Below are positions 8,738 to 18,003 of a DNA stretch of 64,000 nucleotides, piece by piece (the first letter of the stretch is position 1; each line of letters opens with the position of its first letter). The stretch lies in contig JAURUC010000001.1 in NCBI GenBank assembly GCA_030803735.1, positions 276,501-340,500 of the forward strand, given 5' to 3'. The position numbers and the translations under genes were made by a program. This stretch comes from Actinopolyspora lacussalsi. GTDB lineage: Bacteria; Actinomycetota; Actinomycetes; Mycobacteriales; Pseudonocardiaceae. The notes beneath the pieces are model-generated. The model was not told where the DNA came from and ran no database searches. It was given only the letters and a program-made list of their open reading frames with translations.

Positions 8738-10285
8738 ATGCGGTTATCCTCGCGGCAGCGGGAACACCCCGTCGAGCTACGGCAGAAGATTCCCGCCGCG
8801 GGCGGTTCGGGCCCGGAGGCTTCCGGTGTCGGAACCACCGAAGTGAGGCGCGACGCGCGCCGCGATGGCTCGCCGCGGTCGCACAGTGCTCGGGTGTTGC
8901 CGTGGGAGCGTCGTTACCGCTCGTTGGTGGCTCTCGGCGATGTGACCGCCACGGGGCTGGCCGTGGCGGGTGGCACCGTGATCTCGGCACCTTCCGATCC
9001 GTGGCGGACGGTGCTGTTCGCGGCCGTCACCGCCGCCGCGCTGCTCGTCGCCCTGGTTCCGGCCTGGGACCATCGAATCCTCGGGCAGGGAGCCGAGGAG
9101 TTCCACCGGTTGGGCAGGGCACTGCTGACCGCTGCCGTGCTGTTGGCGTTCGGGGCGGTCGCCGCCGGTGTCGGTCAGTTGCGGGGCTGGATCTTCGCCG
9201 TGTTGCCCTCGGCCGCCGTGCTGTGCTTGTTGCAGCGTTACGTGCTGCGCAAACTGCTGCATCGGAAGCGGGCCGCGGGGCGCTGTATGCTTCCGGTCAT
9301 CGCGGCGGGGGATCCCGAAGCGCTGCGCGATCTGATCGCGCGTACCCGGCGGGAGTCCCACCTCGGTTGGCAGATCCGCGCGGTGTGCACCACGGGACGA
9401 GCGGGAAGTGGTGCGGAGGTCGACCAGATCGACTCCGTTCCGGTGGTGGGAAACCTCGGCGACGTCGCCCGACAGGCGCGGTTGGATGCCTACCGGGCGG
9501 TGATGATCAGTGCCGACGGCTACTGGACACGTCAACGGCTGCAGTGGCTGTCCTGGGAACTGGAGGGTACCGCCACCGAGATGGTGGTGGCTCCGGTGCT
9601 GATGGACATCGCCGGTCCCAGAGTGCACGTGTCCGAAGTGCTCGGCATGCCGCTGTTGCGGCTGAGCGAGCCGGTGCTGACCGGGCCGCGGCTGTTCGTC
9701 AAGTCCGTTATGGACAGAACAGGGGCACTGTTTTTGCTGTTGGTGTTGTCTCCCCTGCTGCTCGTGATCGCCGCGGGGATCAAACTGGACAGCGCGGGGC
9801 CGGTTTTCTACCGGCAACGACGTGTCGGTCACAACGGCCACGTGTTCACCATGTTGAAGTTCCGGACGATGGTCACCGGCGCGGATGCCTCACCCTCCGA
9901 TGGTGAGCTCACCGACGAGGGAGCCGGGCCGCTGTTCAAGTCGAGGTGCGATCCCAGGGTGACCGGTCTCGGTTCCGTGCTGCGGAGCTACTCCCTGGAC
10001 GAGTTGCCGCAGCTGGTCAACGTTCTCGTCGGTGACATGTCACTGGTGGGGCCGCGGCCGCCACTACCGAACGAGACCGAGTCCTACGAGCCGGAGATGC
10101 ACCGTCGCTTCCTGGTGCGTCCCGGGATGACCGGACTGTGGCAGGTCAGCGGCAGGAGTGACCTCTCGTGGGCGGAGAGCGTGCGGCTGGATCTGCGTTA
10201 CGTGGAGAACTGGTCACTGACGTTGGACGGGATGATCCTCTGGAAGACGGTGCGTGCTGTGATGTCCAGGGAGGGAGCCTACTGA
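8738..10285 (+). CDS. Polyprenyl-phosphate sugar-1-phosphate transferase (WbaP/CpsE-like)
   Basis: 515 residues. It would move a sugar phosphate from a UDP-sugar to undecaprenyl phosphate, the first committed step of a lipid-linked glycan. The N-terminal half has several membrane segments and a CoA-binding-like domain; the catalytic bacterial sugar transferase domain fills residues from about 318 to the end, starting with a membrane helix and carrying KFRTMV, SLDELPQLVNVLVGDMSLVG, PRPPLP and VRPGMTGLWQVSGRS. The ATG at 8738 has GGAG six bases upstream. It opens the surface-polysaccharide locus and is followed by a regulator gene. Confidence 0.93.
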   Translation: MRLSSRQREHPVELRQKIPAAGGSGPEASGVGTTEVRRDARRDGSPRSHSARVLPWERRYRSLVALGDVTATGLAVAGGTVISAPSDPWRTVLFAAVTAAALLVALVPAWDHRILGQGAEEFHRLGRALLTAAVLLAFGAVAAGVGQLRGWIFAVLPSAAVLCLLQRYVLRKLLHRKRAAGRCMLPVIAAGDPEALRDLIARTRRESHLGWQIRAVCTTGRAGSGAEVDQIDSVPVVGNLGDVARQARLDAYRAVMISADGYWTRQRLQWLSWELEGTATEMVVAPVLMDIAGPRVHVSEVLGMPLLRLSEPVLTGPRLFVKSVMDRTGALFLLLVLSPLLLVIAAGIKLDSAGPVFYRQRRVGHNGHVFTMLKFRTMVTGADASPSDGELTDEGAGPLFKSRCDPRVTGLGSVLRSYSLDELPQLVNVLVGDMSLVGPRPPLPNETESYEPEMHRRFLVRPGMTGLWQVSGRSDLSWAESVRLDLRYVENWSLTLDGMILWKTVRAVMSREGAY

Positions 10286-10336
10286 CGGTGAGTGGTCGGG
10301 CCGCTCCCGCCCCGCCGGACGACTGTGCGCAAATTT

Positions 10337-10373
10337 CCTAAAAGCTTTAGAGTTTTGTATAGTACCTTTAGGT
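10337..10373 (+). promoter_or_regulatory. Putative operator and promoter of TetR regulator
   Basis: An AT-rich stretch upstream of the TetR gene holds two related boxes, CTAAA-N3-TTTAG (10338-10350) and ACCTTTAGGT (10364-10373), with TATAGT (10358-10363) between them as a possible -10. Autorepression through such boxes is usual for TetR proteins; binding here is inferred. Confidence 0.4.
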
Positions 10374-10396
10374 GTATTGCGGACGAGGGGGAAATT

Positions 10397-11011
10397 GTGC
10401 CGAGAGCGGGGCTGAGCGCGGAACGCCTCATCGGTGAAGCGGCGGAGCTGGCCGACGAGGTCGGCTTCGAGCAGGTGACGGTCTCCGCGCTGGCCAGGCG
10501 ATTCGGTGTCAGGGTCGCGAGCCTGTACTCACACCTGGACGGCTCGCACGACCTCAGGACCAGGATCGCGCTGCTCGCCCTGGAGGAGCTCACCGATCGT
10601 GCCGCTGCCGAACTGGCCGGACGGGCGGGCAGGGATGCCCTGGCTGCCTTCGCCGACGTCTACCGTGACTACGCTCGGCAGCATCCCGGCCGCTACGCCG
10701 CGAGCCGCTACCGGCTCGATCCGGAGACGGCGGCAGCGAGTGCCGGAGTCAGGCACGCGCGGCTCCTGCGCTCCGTCCTGCGGGGCTACGACCTCACCGG
10801 CGATGAGCAGACACACGCGGTTCGACTGCTGGGCAGTGTTTTCCACGGCTACGTCAGTCTGGAGCTGGAGGGCGGATTCAGCCACAGCGCTCCCGACAGC
10901 GGGCAATCCTGGGCACGAATCGTGGAAGTTCTCGATGCCCTGCTGCGGAACTGGCCCGGTGCCGCACAACCCGGTGCCTCACAGCACGACCCCTCACAGC
11001 GGGGGAGTTGA
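10397..11011 (+). CDS. TetR-family regulator with WHG-type C-terminal domain
   Basis: About 204 residues from the GTG at 10397, which has GAGGGGGA just upstream; the frame extends further up but through untranslated-looking AT-rich DNA. The N-terminal helix-turn-helix (about residues 10-55, with TVSALARRFGVRVASLYSHL) is followed by a helical effector domain containing LLGSVFHGYVSLELEGGF, typical of the WHG subgroup. The SGNH esterase gene starts 71 bases downstream in the same direction and is the likely co-transcribed target. Location inside a polysaccharide locus may be coincidental. Confidence 0.87.
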   Translation: MPRAGLSAERLIGEAAELADEVGFEQVTVSALARRFGVRVASLYSHLDGSHDLRTRIALLALEELTDRAAAELAGRAGRDALAAFADVYRDYARQHPGRYAASRYRLDPETAAASAGVRHARLLRSVLRGYDLTGDEQTHAVRLLGSVFHGYVSLELEGGFSHSAPDSGQSWARIVEVLDALLRNWPGAAQPGASQHDPSQRGS

Positions 11012-11082
11012 ACCCCGTCCGCGTTCGCGCCCCCGAGGCGTACCGACGGCTCCCGGCCATCAACACGCGACAGGAAGAGACC

Positions 11083-12285
11083 ATGCACGACGAGCCGACC
11101 CCGATCGACACACCTCTCACCGCGAATCTGCTGCGCGGCGCGGTCGAGACGGAGCACACCGAACGCGGATTGCTACCGCATCGGCTGCCCGCCAGGGCAC
11201 TCGCCCAGTGCGGTGACGGGCAACTCGCCATGGCCGAGAGCCAGCCCTCCGGCGTTCGGCTCGCCCTGCGCACCCGAGCCACTACTGTCGAGCTGGACAC
11301 CGTGCCGACCAAGCGGATCTACCGTGGGGCGCCGCCTCGACCGGACGGAATCTACGACCTGCTCGTCGACGGCTCGCTGGTGGAGCAGTCCCATGTCAGC
11401 GGGGGCGACACCCTCGAAATCGACATGACGACAGGTGACGTCCAGCGGCATACCGGAGCGGTCGGAACCCTTCGCTTCACCGATCTGCCCGAACGCGTGA
11501 AGGACCTCGAGATCTGGTTACCGCACGACGAGACCACCGAACTCGTGTCCCTGCGCACTGACGCCCCTGTCGAGCCGTCCCCGGAATCGGAGCGTGCCGT
11601 CTGGTTGCACCACGGCAGTTCGATCAGCCACGGTTCCAACGCCGCGAGTCCCACCGCGACCTGGCCCGCGCTCGCCGCGAACACCGCCGGGGTGGACCTG
11701 ATCAACCTGGGAATGGGCGGCAGCGCGCTGCTCGACCCGTTCACCGCGCGAACGATGCGCGACACTCCGGCCGACCTGATCAGCCTCAAGCTCGGCATCA
11801 ACCTGGTCAACGCCGATCTGATGCGGCTGCGTGCCTTCACACCCGCGGTGCACGGTTTCCTCGACACCATCCGGGAAGGGCATCCCGACGCTCCGCTGCT
11901 GGTCGTCTCACCCATCCACTGCCCGATCCACGAGGCCACCCCGGGACCCAGCGCCCCCGACCTCACCGAGTCCGCTCTCGGACGGTTGCGCTTCCTCGCC
12001 ACCGGGGACCCGGCGGAACGGGCGAACGGGAAGCTCACGCTGGAAACGATTCGAGCCGAACTGGCCGGGATCGTGGCGCAGCGGGCGGCGGAGGATCCGA
12101 GGTTGCACTACCTGGACGGACGTGAACTCTACGGCCCGACCGATTACGCCGAACTACCACTACCCGACGAGCTCCATCCGGATTCCGCCGCTCACCGTCG
12201 TATGGGTGAACGTTTCACCGGTTTCGCCTTCGCACCCGAAGGGCCCTTCGCGGGACACGACGACCGTCGGTCCCGGGTGCGGTGA
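11083..12285 (+). CDS. SGNH/GDSL-family esterase or acylhydrolase
   Basis: About 400 residues from the ATG at 11083 (GGAAGAG upstream). Residues 1-170 form a beta-rich N-terminal domain like that of SsfX3-type esterases; the SGNH hydrolase domain follows. Catalytic blocks are recognisable: Ser180 in GSSISHG, the oxyanion glycine in NLGMGGSA, Asn in LKLGINLVN and the Asp-x-x-His pair in DELHPD (His365). No signal peptide is visible, so it is predicted to be cytoplasmic. It probably removes acyl groups from a small molecule or sugar and is likely controlled by the adjacent TetR protein. Its last 71 bases overlap the end of the convergent glycosyltransferase gene. Confidence 0.82.
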   Translation: MHDEPTPIDTPLTANLLRGAVETEHTERGLLPHRLPARALAQCGDGQLAMAESQPSGVRLALRTRATTVELDTVPTKRIYRGAPPRPDGIYDLLVDGSLVEQSHVSGGDTLEIDMTTGDVQRHTGAVGTLRFTDLPERVKDLEIWLPHDETTELVSLRTDAPVEPSPESERAVWLHHGSSISHGSNAASPTATWPALAANTAGVDLINLGMGGSALLDPFTARTMRDTPADLISLKLGINLVNADLMRLRAFTPAVHGFLDTIREGHPDAPLLVVSPIHCPIHEATPGPSAPDLTESALGRLRFLATGDPAERANGKLTLETIRAELAGIVAQRAAEDPRLHYLDGRELYGPTDYAELPLPDELHPDSAAHRRMGERFTGFAFAPEGPFAGHDDRRSRVR

Positions 12286-13507
12286 GCTCGTTGATCGTTT
12301 TTCGTAGCGAGTCGTGGTAGCGCTCCGGGGCGAACAGCGCGGCGGCCTCGTGACGGGCGTGCTCCGCGAGCTCCAACGCACCCGGCCAGTCGATCAGCAG
12401 TCGTTCCACGCCGTCCGCGAGAGCCTCGGGGTCGTCGGCTTCGACGATGTGGCCGCGGCTGCCGTCGCCGACGGTTTCGGGGAGTCCCTGGACGTCGGTG
12501 ACCACCACCGGCAGTCCGGCGAGCTGCGCCTCGACCGCGGTATTGCCGAACGGCTCGAACCGGGAGGGCACCAGGGCGATGTCCGCTTCGGCGTAGTGGT
12601 GCCAGACATCGGAGTCGAAGCCGTGCAGTCGGACCGAGTCCCACAGTCCGTGCGCACGGACCAGCCGCTCGATCTCACGTTCGAACCATTCGTAACCGTC
12701 GAAGACGGAGCCGATCAGATCCAGCGTGACCGGATGTCCCCGTTCCCGCAGCAGCGCGAGTGCCCGCACCGCCGTGTCCGTGCCTTTGCGCGGCGAGAGC
12801 CTGCCCACCAGGACGAGCCGTCCCGGTCGGGTGTTCCCGGTGTCCACGCGGGGGTTTCCGGGCCCGGCGACCCCGTTGTAGATCACGCTGGTCCGGTCCC
12901 GCAGCCGAGGAATCGCTCGGTGCAGCACACTGGCGGCGGCACGACTGTTGACCACGACACTGCGGGAGGCCAGCAGTGGAAGCGTCAGCCCGACACGTAC
13001 CGGTAACGGTTGGGTGTCCTCGGCCTCGTGCACGTGCGTCACCACGCGGTGCCCGAGCGCGGCTGCCAGTAACGTCCAGGTGGGAACGGTGATCGTGCTG
13101 ATGTAGACGGCCGCGTAACGGTGGGACAGCAGTCGAAGCATGGCGGGTAGCGCGACAAGACCGTCCCGCAGAAAACCGAGCAGGCCGGTGGGATGCAGCA
13201 CGCTTTTCCGCAACACCGCCGTGGGGCAGTGGTGCACCCGTGCTCCGGTGCGTCGCAGATACGGTACGAGTGGACCCCGCTGGGGCAGTACCACCAGCAC
13301 ACGGTGCCCCGCCCCGGTCAGCGCTCGCACCGATTCGAGGAACACGCGGTCGGAACCGTACAACTCGGCGGACGGGTGCACCAGCAGCAGTTCGCTCGGC
13401 GAGTGGTTCCGATGGTCGTGGGGCCGAAAGCGGTCACGGACGGCCTTCCGAAACACCGCCGCTGTCTTCCGGGCCGTAACGGGGCTTTCGAACGGTGAAC
13501 GGGTCAT
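12215..13507 (-). CDS. GT4-family glycosyltransferase
   Basis: About 430 residues. GT-B fold: the N-terminal half begins LLLVHPSAELYGSDRVFLES; the C-terminal half holds LVLVGRLSPRKGTD and the donor-binding motif SRFEPFGNTAVEAQLAGLPV with its Glu residues, typical of GT4 retaining enzymes. The ATG at 13507 is preceded by GGGAG at five bases, better than the ATG at 13519. It lies 64 bases downstream of the O-antigen polymerase/ligase gene on the same strand and probably shares its transcript. Its 3' end overlaps the SGNH gene by 71 bases, so the two are convergent and could interfere. Confidence 0.9.
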   Translation of the reverse strand: MTRSPFESPVTARKTAAVFRKAVRDRFRPHDHRNHSPSELLLVHPSAELYGSDRVFLESVRALTGAGHRVLVVLPQRGPLVPYLRRTGARVHHCPTAVLRKSVLHPTGLLGFLRDGLVALPAMLRLLSHRYAAVYISTITVPTWTLLAAALGHRVVTHVHEAEDTQPLPVRVGLTLPLLASRSVVVNSRAAASVLHRAIPRLRDRTSVIYNGVAGPGNPRVDTGNTRPGRLVLVGRLSPRKGTDTAVRALALLRERGHPVTLDLIGSVFDGYEWFEREIERLVRAHGLWDSVRLHGFDSDVWHHYAEADIALVPSRFEPFGNTAVEAQLAGLPVVVTDVQGLPETVGDGSRGHIVEADDPEALADGVERLLIDWPGALELAEHARHEAAALFAPERYHDSLRKTINELTAPGTDGRRVPRRALRVRRRNR

Positions 13508-13571
13508 CGCTGCTCCCATCGTGGCTGTCCCGGCGTCGCGGGAGGTGTGGAGGTCGAGGGGCTCGACGCTG

Positions 13572-14861
13572 TTAGCGGGTGGCCGCGGGATTCCCGTTGT
13601 CCGCGGGTTCCGTTTCCGCTCGGAGCATCCCGGCCCAGGCCGCGAGCACCAGCAGCCACACGGCCGATGCGTTGGCGGGCGCACCGAGGGCTTCGGCGAA
13701 CACCGAGTTGGCCAGCATGCCCAAGGTGACCGAGATGATGAGGGTGCGGTCCGCCCGCGGTTCCGGTCTCAGCCGCTTGGCGCGCGTGGTGTTGACGAAT
13801 ATACCGATCACCAACGCCGACCAGACGATCAGTCCGAGCAGGCCGGTGTTCACGAGCAGGTTGATCACGGCGTTGTGACCGCCGCCGAGTCCCATCTCGT
13901 CGAGGAAGAGCCCGCGAGTGGCACTCAGACCGTGGCCGTACAACGGCCGTTGGGCGAAGGCTTCGAGGGCGTAGCCCCACAGTTCGGTACGGGCGTTGAG
14001 GGTCAGCAGCCGCGACATCGAGTGCCCGCGAGTGAAGAACCCGGCGATGGCCGGGGCGGCGGCCAGCACCACGGTCAACACGCCGACCGACAGGAAAGCC
14101 GTGATCTCCAGCCTGCGGGTTCCCCGCCACCTGATCCACAGCGCCACAATCGAACCGACGGCGGCGGCCAGTGCCGCGCTCCGCGTGTTCGTCGCGATCA
14201 GCCCGCCGGAACAGACGGTCAGCATGCCGAGATAGATCCCCAGCGGCCAGCGCGGACCGGTCCTGGTGTTGCGTCTGCCGATGACGTAGCTCGCGAGCAC
14301 GATCACGGCGATCGCCAGTAGTTGCCCCGCGGCGACGGGGTGCAGGTGCAACCAGGTGAACCGATCCGGCTGGCTTTCCCTGCGCGGGAAGGGGACAAGT
14401 ACTCCGAAGATCACCGATACCGTGATCAGCGCACTGTAGGCGTGCGCGAAGAAGTGCATGCTCGCGCGATCCGAGTGCCGCGCCGTCGTGCGCGTCAGCG
14501 CCAGGATGATCGCCATCTGGCAGGATCGCACCAGCGCCATCTCGAAATACGGAGAGTACACTGTGGACAAGAAGAGCACCGCGACGTAGGCGTAAGCCGC
14601 CAGTGTCGTCCAGTGGGCAGTCGTGAGTCTCGGCGTGGGACGGAACCGCAGGAACAACCAGCAGGCGACCACTCCGTAGGTGGCGATCTCGAGCAGCACG
14701 AAAAGGTCCGGATTGCCCGAGATGGATTGGTCCTGATCGCGGAGTCGGAATTCGTACTCGCTGGCTATGATGAACGCCAGTGCGCACACGGTCAGTCGTA
14801 TCGTGTCCCGATCGGAGCGGAAACCGGATGCGTCGGCAAGGAAGTGGCGATAGTCGAGCAC
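13572..14861 (-). CDS. O-antigen ligase/polymerase-family membrane protein (Wzy/WaaL-like)
   Basis: 429 residues with about ten to twelve hydrophobic segments and a large external loop containing the NARTELWGYALEAFAQRPLYGHG region and a following His (GGGHNAVINLLVNTGLLG), the hallmark of the Wzy_C/O-antigen ligase family. It would polymerise or attach lipid-linked glycans on the outer face of the membrane. The GTG at 14861 has GAGGA five bases upstream. With the GT4 gene behind it, this makes a minus-strand pair divergent from a second GT4 gene. Confidence 0.87.
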   Translation of the reverse strand: MLDYRHFLADASGFRSDRDTIRLTVCALAFIIASEYEFRLRDQDQSISGNPDLFVLLEIATYGVVACWLFLRFRPTPRLTTAHWTTLAAYAYVAVLFLSTVYSPYFEMALVRSCQMAIILALTRTTARHSDRASMHFFAHAYSALITVSVIFGVLVPFPRRESQPDRFTWLHLHPVAAGQLLAIAVIVLASYVIGRRNTRTGPRWPLGIYLGMLTVCSGGLIATNTRSAALAAAVGSIVALWIRWRGTRRLEITAFLSVGVLTVVLAAAPAIAGFFTRGHSMSRLLTLNARTELWGYALEAFAQRPLYGHGLSATRGLFLDEMGLGGGHNAVINLLVNTGLLGLIVWSALVIGIFVNTTRAKRLRPEPRADRTLIISVTLGMLANSVFAEALGAPANASAVWLLVLAAWAGMLRAETEPADNGNPAATR

Positions 14862-15091
14862 GGAAATCCTCGGCTTGGGTGTCTTGCGGAACGGGTTCTA
14901 CCAGTCCTGCCCGAGGTGCCGGGAACCGGCCGTTCGGACATCGCGGGATCGCGATAGCGGGGACGAGTCGAGGAGCGCGTCTCGGAGGAGATCTGGTAAC
15001 GAACTGATACCGCGAGCTTATACAGCGGTCACAGTGCCCGCACCATTGATTGCCGAACTACGGCGGACAGGCGCGATTCGATTGGACGGCG
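14862..15091. promoter_or_regulatory. Divergent promoter region of the polysaccharide locus
   Basis: 230 bases separate the divergent polymerase/ligase and GT4 genes. TATACA near 15019-15024 is a possible -10 for the rightward transcript. No operator was recognised. Confidence 0.3.
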
Positions 15092-16291
15092 ATGCGCATA
15101 GCGATGTTGGGTACGCGGGGTGTTCCCGCGCGATACGGTGGATTCGAGACCTGCGTGGAGGAGGTGGGGGCCCGGTTGGTTCGGCTGGGCCACGAAGTCA
15201 CCGTGTACTGCCGCAACGGCAATGACGAGATCGAACGGAGCCCCGAGTACCGGGGAATGCGGTTGGTCCGGCTGCCCGCCCTCCGCAGGAAAACCCTGGA
15301 GACGCTGAGTCACACCGGCGTCTCGGTGGGACACCTGTTGCGGGATCCACCGGATGTGGCCGTGGTTTTCAACGCCGCGAACGCGCCGTTCCTGCCCTTG
15401 CTGCGAGCTCGTGGGGTGCCGGTTGTCACCCATGTCGACGGCTTGGAGTGGAAACGTGCCAAATGGGGGAGGCTCGGGTCCCGTTACTACCGGGCGGCCG
15501 AAGCACTGGCGGTTCGCTGTTCCGACGCGCTCATCGCCGATTCCCGGGGGATCCAGGACTACTACGCGCAGCGGTTCGACGTCGGCACGGAATACATCCC
15601 CTACGGTGCTCCCGTGCTGGACACCGTCGGTGCCGACACGCTGTCCGAACACGGACTGCGGGCAGGGGAGTACCACCTCGTGGTGGCGCGTTTCGAACCG
15701 GAGAACCACGTGGACGTCGCGGTGGCCGGTTATCTCCGGAGTGGTGCGGTGCACCCGCTGGTGATCGTGGGGGCGGCTCCTTACGCGGATTCCTACACCG
15801 CGCACGTCCGCAGGCTCGCGGCGCGCGGTTCCGGGGTGAGGCTGCTGGGGTCGGTCTGGGATCAGCGGGGCCTCGACCAGCTCTACGCGAACGCGCTCAC
15901 GTATGTTCACGGGCATTCGGTCGGTGGCACCAACCCGTCGTTGCTGCGCGCTATGGGGGCCGCGACCGCGACCTCGGCCTACGATGTGCCGTTCAACCGG
16001 GAAGTGCTGGGGGAGCACGGTGTCTATTTCACCGATCCGGCTTCGTTGGCCGAATGCTTCGACCGTGCCGAGGAGTTTCCACAGGACACGATGGATCGTG
16101 GGCGCGCACAGCTCTCCGCGCTGCGGGGGAACTACGACTGGGACGTCGTGGCCCGCGGTTACGCGGAACTGGCGGAGCGGTTGTGTGCCCGTCGAGTCTT
16201 CCCGGTAAGGGAAAAGGTGTCGCGGTTGTTCGGTCGCGCCGTGACCGGCCGTACCGAACCGCGGCGGAGTCAACCGGACAGAAAGGAGTGA
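15092..16291 (+). CDS. GT4 glycosyltransferase with DUF1972 N-terminus (RfaB/rhamnosyltransferase-like)
   Basis: About 399 residues. The N-terminus MRIAMLGTRGVPARYGGFET is the diagnostic opening of the DUF1972 glycosyltransferase group, which often transfers rhamnose or related sugars; this fixes the ATG at 15092. A YGA region near residue 170 and a C-terminal GGTNPSLLRAMGAA donor motif complete the GT-B fold. It would add a sugar to the lipid-linked repeat at the cytoplasmic membrane face. The next gene starts one base after its stop, so the two are translationally coupled. Confidence 0.9.
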   Translation: MRIAMLGTRGVPARYGGFETCVEEVGARLVRLGHEVTVYCRNGNDEIERSPEYRGMRLVRLPALRRKTLETLSHTGVSVGHLLRDPPDVAVVFNAANAPFLPLLRARGVPVVTHVDGLEWKRAKWGRLGSRYYRAAEALAVRCSDALIADSRGIQDYYAQRFDVGTEYIPYGAPVLDTVGADTLSEHGLRAGEYHLVVARFEPENHVDVAVAGYLRSGAVHPLVIVGAAPYADSYTAHVRRLAARGSGVRLLGSVWDQRGLDQLYANALTYVHGHSVGGTNPSLLRAMGAATATSAYDVPFNREVLGEHGVYFTDPASLAECFDRAEEFPQDTMDRGRAQLSALRGNYDWDVVARGYAELAERLCARRVFPVREKVSRLFGRAVTGRTEPRRSQPDRKE

Positions 16292-16292
16292 G

Positions 16293-17954
16293 ATGTTACG
16301 TCGTAGCCGAAGAGTTGGCGCGGCTTTTGTCGGGATCCTCGGGCTGGGGCTGTTGACCGCTCCGGCGGGGGCCGCCGAGCAACAACCACAGCCGGTTACG
16401 GCCGGTGCGTTGCCCACACCGCAGACGAACGGGATCGTGCTGTCGATGGCGATCGTGGGCGATACCGTCTACGCGGGCGGTCACTTCAGCAAGGCCCGTC
16501 CCGCCGGGGTATCTCCGGGAGGTGCCGGCGAGGTCAACAGGGACAACCTGCTGGCCTTCGACATCCGGACCGGGCAGCTGCTCGACTGGTCCCCCTCGGT
16601 GACCTCCACAGCGTTCGAATCCAGCGCGGATCCCGGTACGCTGTGCGACTCGCTCGGCGAGAATCGTTGGCGATGCGACACGGTTTTCAACGTCACCGCC
16701 GCCCCTGACGAGAGCAGGGTCTACGTCGGGGGGGACTTCGACCGGATCAACGATCGGTGGCGTTCCAGGGTGGCGTCCTTCGACGCGGCCGACCGTACGC
16801 TGGTGGACGGGTTCGACCCGACGGTGGCCGGTCGCGTACGGGCTCTCTCGGTCACCGAGGACACCGTCTACATGGGGGGTGCTTTCGACAGCGTCGACGG
16901 CACCGATCGCACCAGGCTGGGCGCGGTGTCGACCACGGGGGAACTGCTGCCGTGGAATCCCACCGTCGACGCGACTGTCCACAGCATATCGGCAGTGCCG
17001 GAACAGCAGCGCACGCTCATCGGCGGTGCCTTCGACAATGTCAACGGGCAGTCCCACTCCGCGCTGATGGCCGTTGACGACACCACCGGTGCGAACGTCT
17101 CCTGGCAGTGGCAGGCTCCCTCCCCGAAGGACGTGGTCACCGACATCGACACCGACGGGAACGGCCGTGCCTATTTCGGCGCGTACAACTGGAACGCCGA
17201 CGGCGCCGCTCGTTTCGAGGGCCGTGGTGCCGTACGCATCGACAACGGTGCCACTGTCTGGATGGACGGGTGTTACGGCGATACCCAGTCGGTCGCCGTG
17301 TCCGAGGGAGTGGTCTACGCGGCATCCCACACGCACTCCTGTGCCGCACTCGGGGCTTTTCCCGAGGACGGGGCCATCGATTACCAGCGGTTGAGCGCGG
17401 AGAGCACGGCCGTGGCCGGTACGGCGGTTGCCGACTCGAACCACGTGACCGAGGGAGATCCGGTTCCCGCGTTGCTGCCCTGGCTGCCCAACACCAACGG
17501 TGGCCCGGCGGACAGCCCCTGGGAGAACGGGACGTGGGCGATCGAAGCCGATTCGGACTACGTCGTCGTCGGTGGTGAGTTCACCACTGTCAACGGCACA
17601 CGGCAGCAGTCGTTGACCCGGTTCGCGGCGCGTTCGGTGCCGGAAGCGATCAACAACGGTCCCCAGGTGCCGTTCCGAGCTCCGGAGGTGCGGCGCCAGT
17701 GGCCCAGCGGGGACGTCACGATCGAGTGGACCGGAACCTGGGACGCCCAGAACCGTGCCATTCGTTACGAAGTGGTGCGGGTCGGTGAGTCCGAGCCGAT
17801 CCACACGGTGACGAAGGAGTCCTGGCCGTGGTCGCTGCCCACCATGCGGTTCACCGATACCCAGGCTCCCGACGGGAGCACGGAGTACTGGATCAGAGCC
17901 GTCGACGCCGACGGGGCGGCCATCGGTTCGCCACGGGGCAGTACGGATTGGTGA
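16293..17954 (+). CDS. Secreted beta-propeller protein with C-terminal FnIII-like domain
   Basis: 553 residues with a Sec signal peptide (basic start, hydrophobic core, cleavage near AGAAE). At least five blade-like repeats carry a GG-x-F core: VYAGGHF (about residue 59), VYVGGDF (143), VYMGGAF (192), TLIGGAF (242) and VVVGGEF (424). The last hundred residues look like a fibronectin type III domain. The ATG follows the glycosyltransferase stop by one base and has AAAGGAG in front. Coupling to a glycosyltransferase suggests a role in binding or processing the surface polymer; no catalytic residue was recognised. Confidence 0.85.
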   Translation: MLRRSRRVGAAFVGILGLGLLTAPAGAAEQQPQPVTAGALPTPQTNGIVLSMAIVGDTVYAGGHFSKARPAGVSPGGAGEVNRDNLLAFDIRTGQLLDWSPSVTSTAFESSADPGTLCDSLGENRWRCDTVFNVTAAPDESRVYVGGDFDRINDRWRSRVASFDAADRTLVDGFDPTVAGRVRALSVTEDTVYMGGAFDSVDGTDRTRLGAVSTTGELLPWNPTVDATVHSISAVPEQQRTLIGGAFDNVNGQSHSALMAVDDTTGANVSWQWQAPSPKDVVTDIDTDGNGRAYFGAYNWNADGAARFEGRGAVRIDNGATVWMDGCYGDTQSVAVSEGVVYAASHTHSCAALGAFPEDGAIDYQRLSAESTAVAGTAVADSNHVTEGDPVPALLPWLPNTNGGPADSPWENGTWAIEADSDYVVVGGEFTTVNGTRQQSLTRFAARSVPEAINNGPQVPFRAPEVRRQWPSGDVTIEWTGTWDAQNRAIRYEVVRVGESEPIHTVTKESWPWSLPTMRFTDTQAPDGSTEYWIRAVDADGAAIGSPRGSTDW

Positions 17955-17963
17955 GCGACTGTC

Positions 17964-17999
17964 ACCGGCCCGGTCCGCCTCCGGGCGGGCCGGGCCGGT
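17964..17999. terminator. Hairpin between convergent genes
   Basis: Bases 17964-17979 pair with 17984-17999 (16 bp with one G-U pair) around a TCCG tetraloop, between the ends of the beta-propeller and beta-helix genes. It can act in both directions. Confidence 0.7.
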
Positions 18000-18003
18000 C
18001 CGC

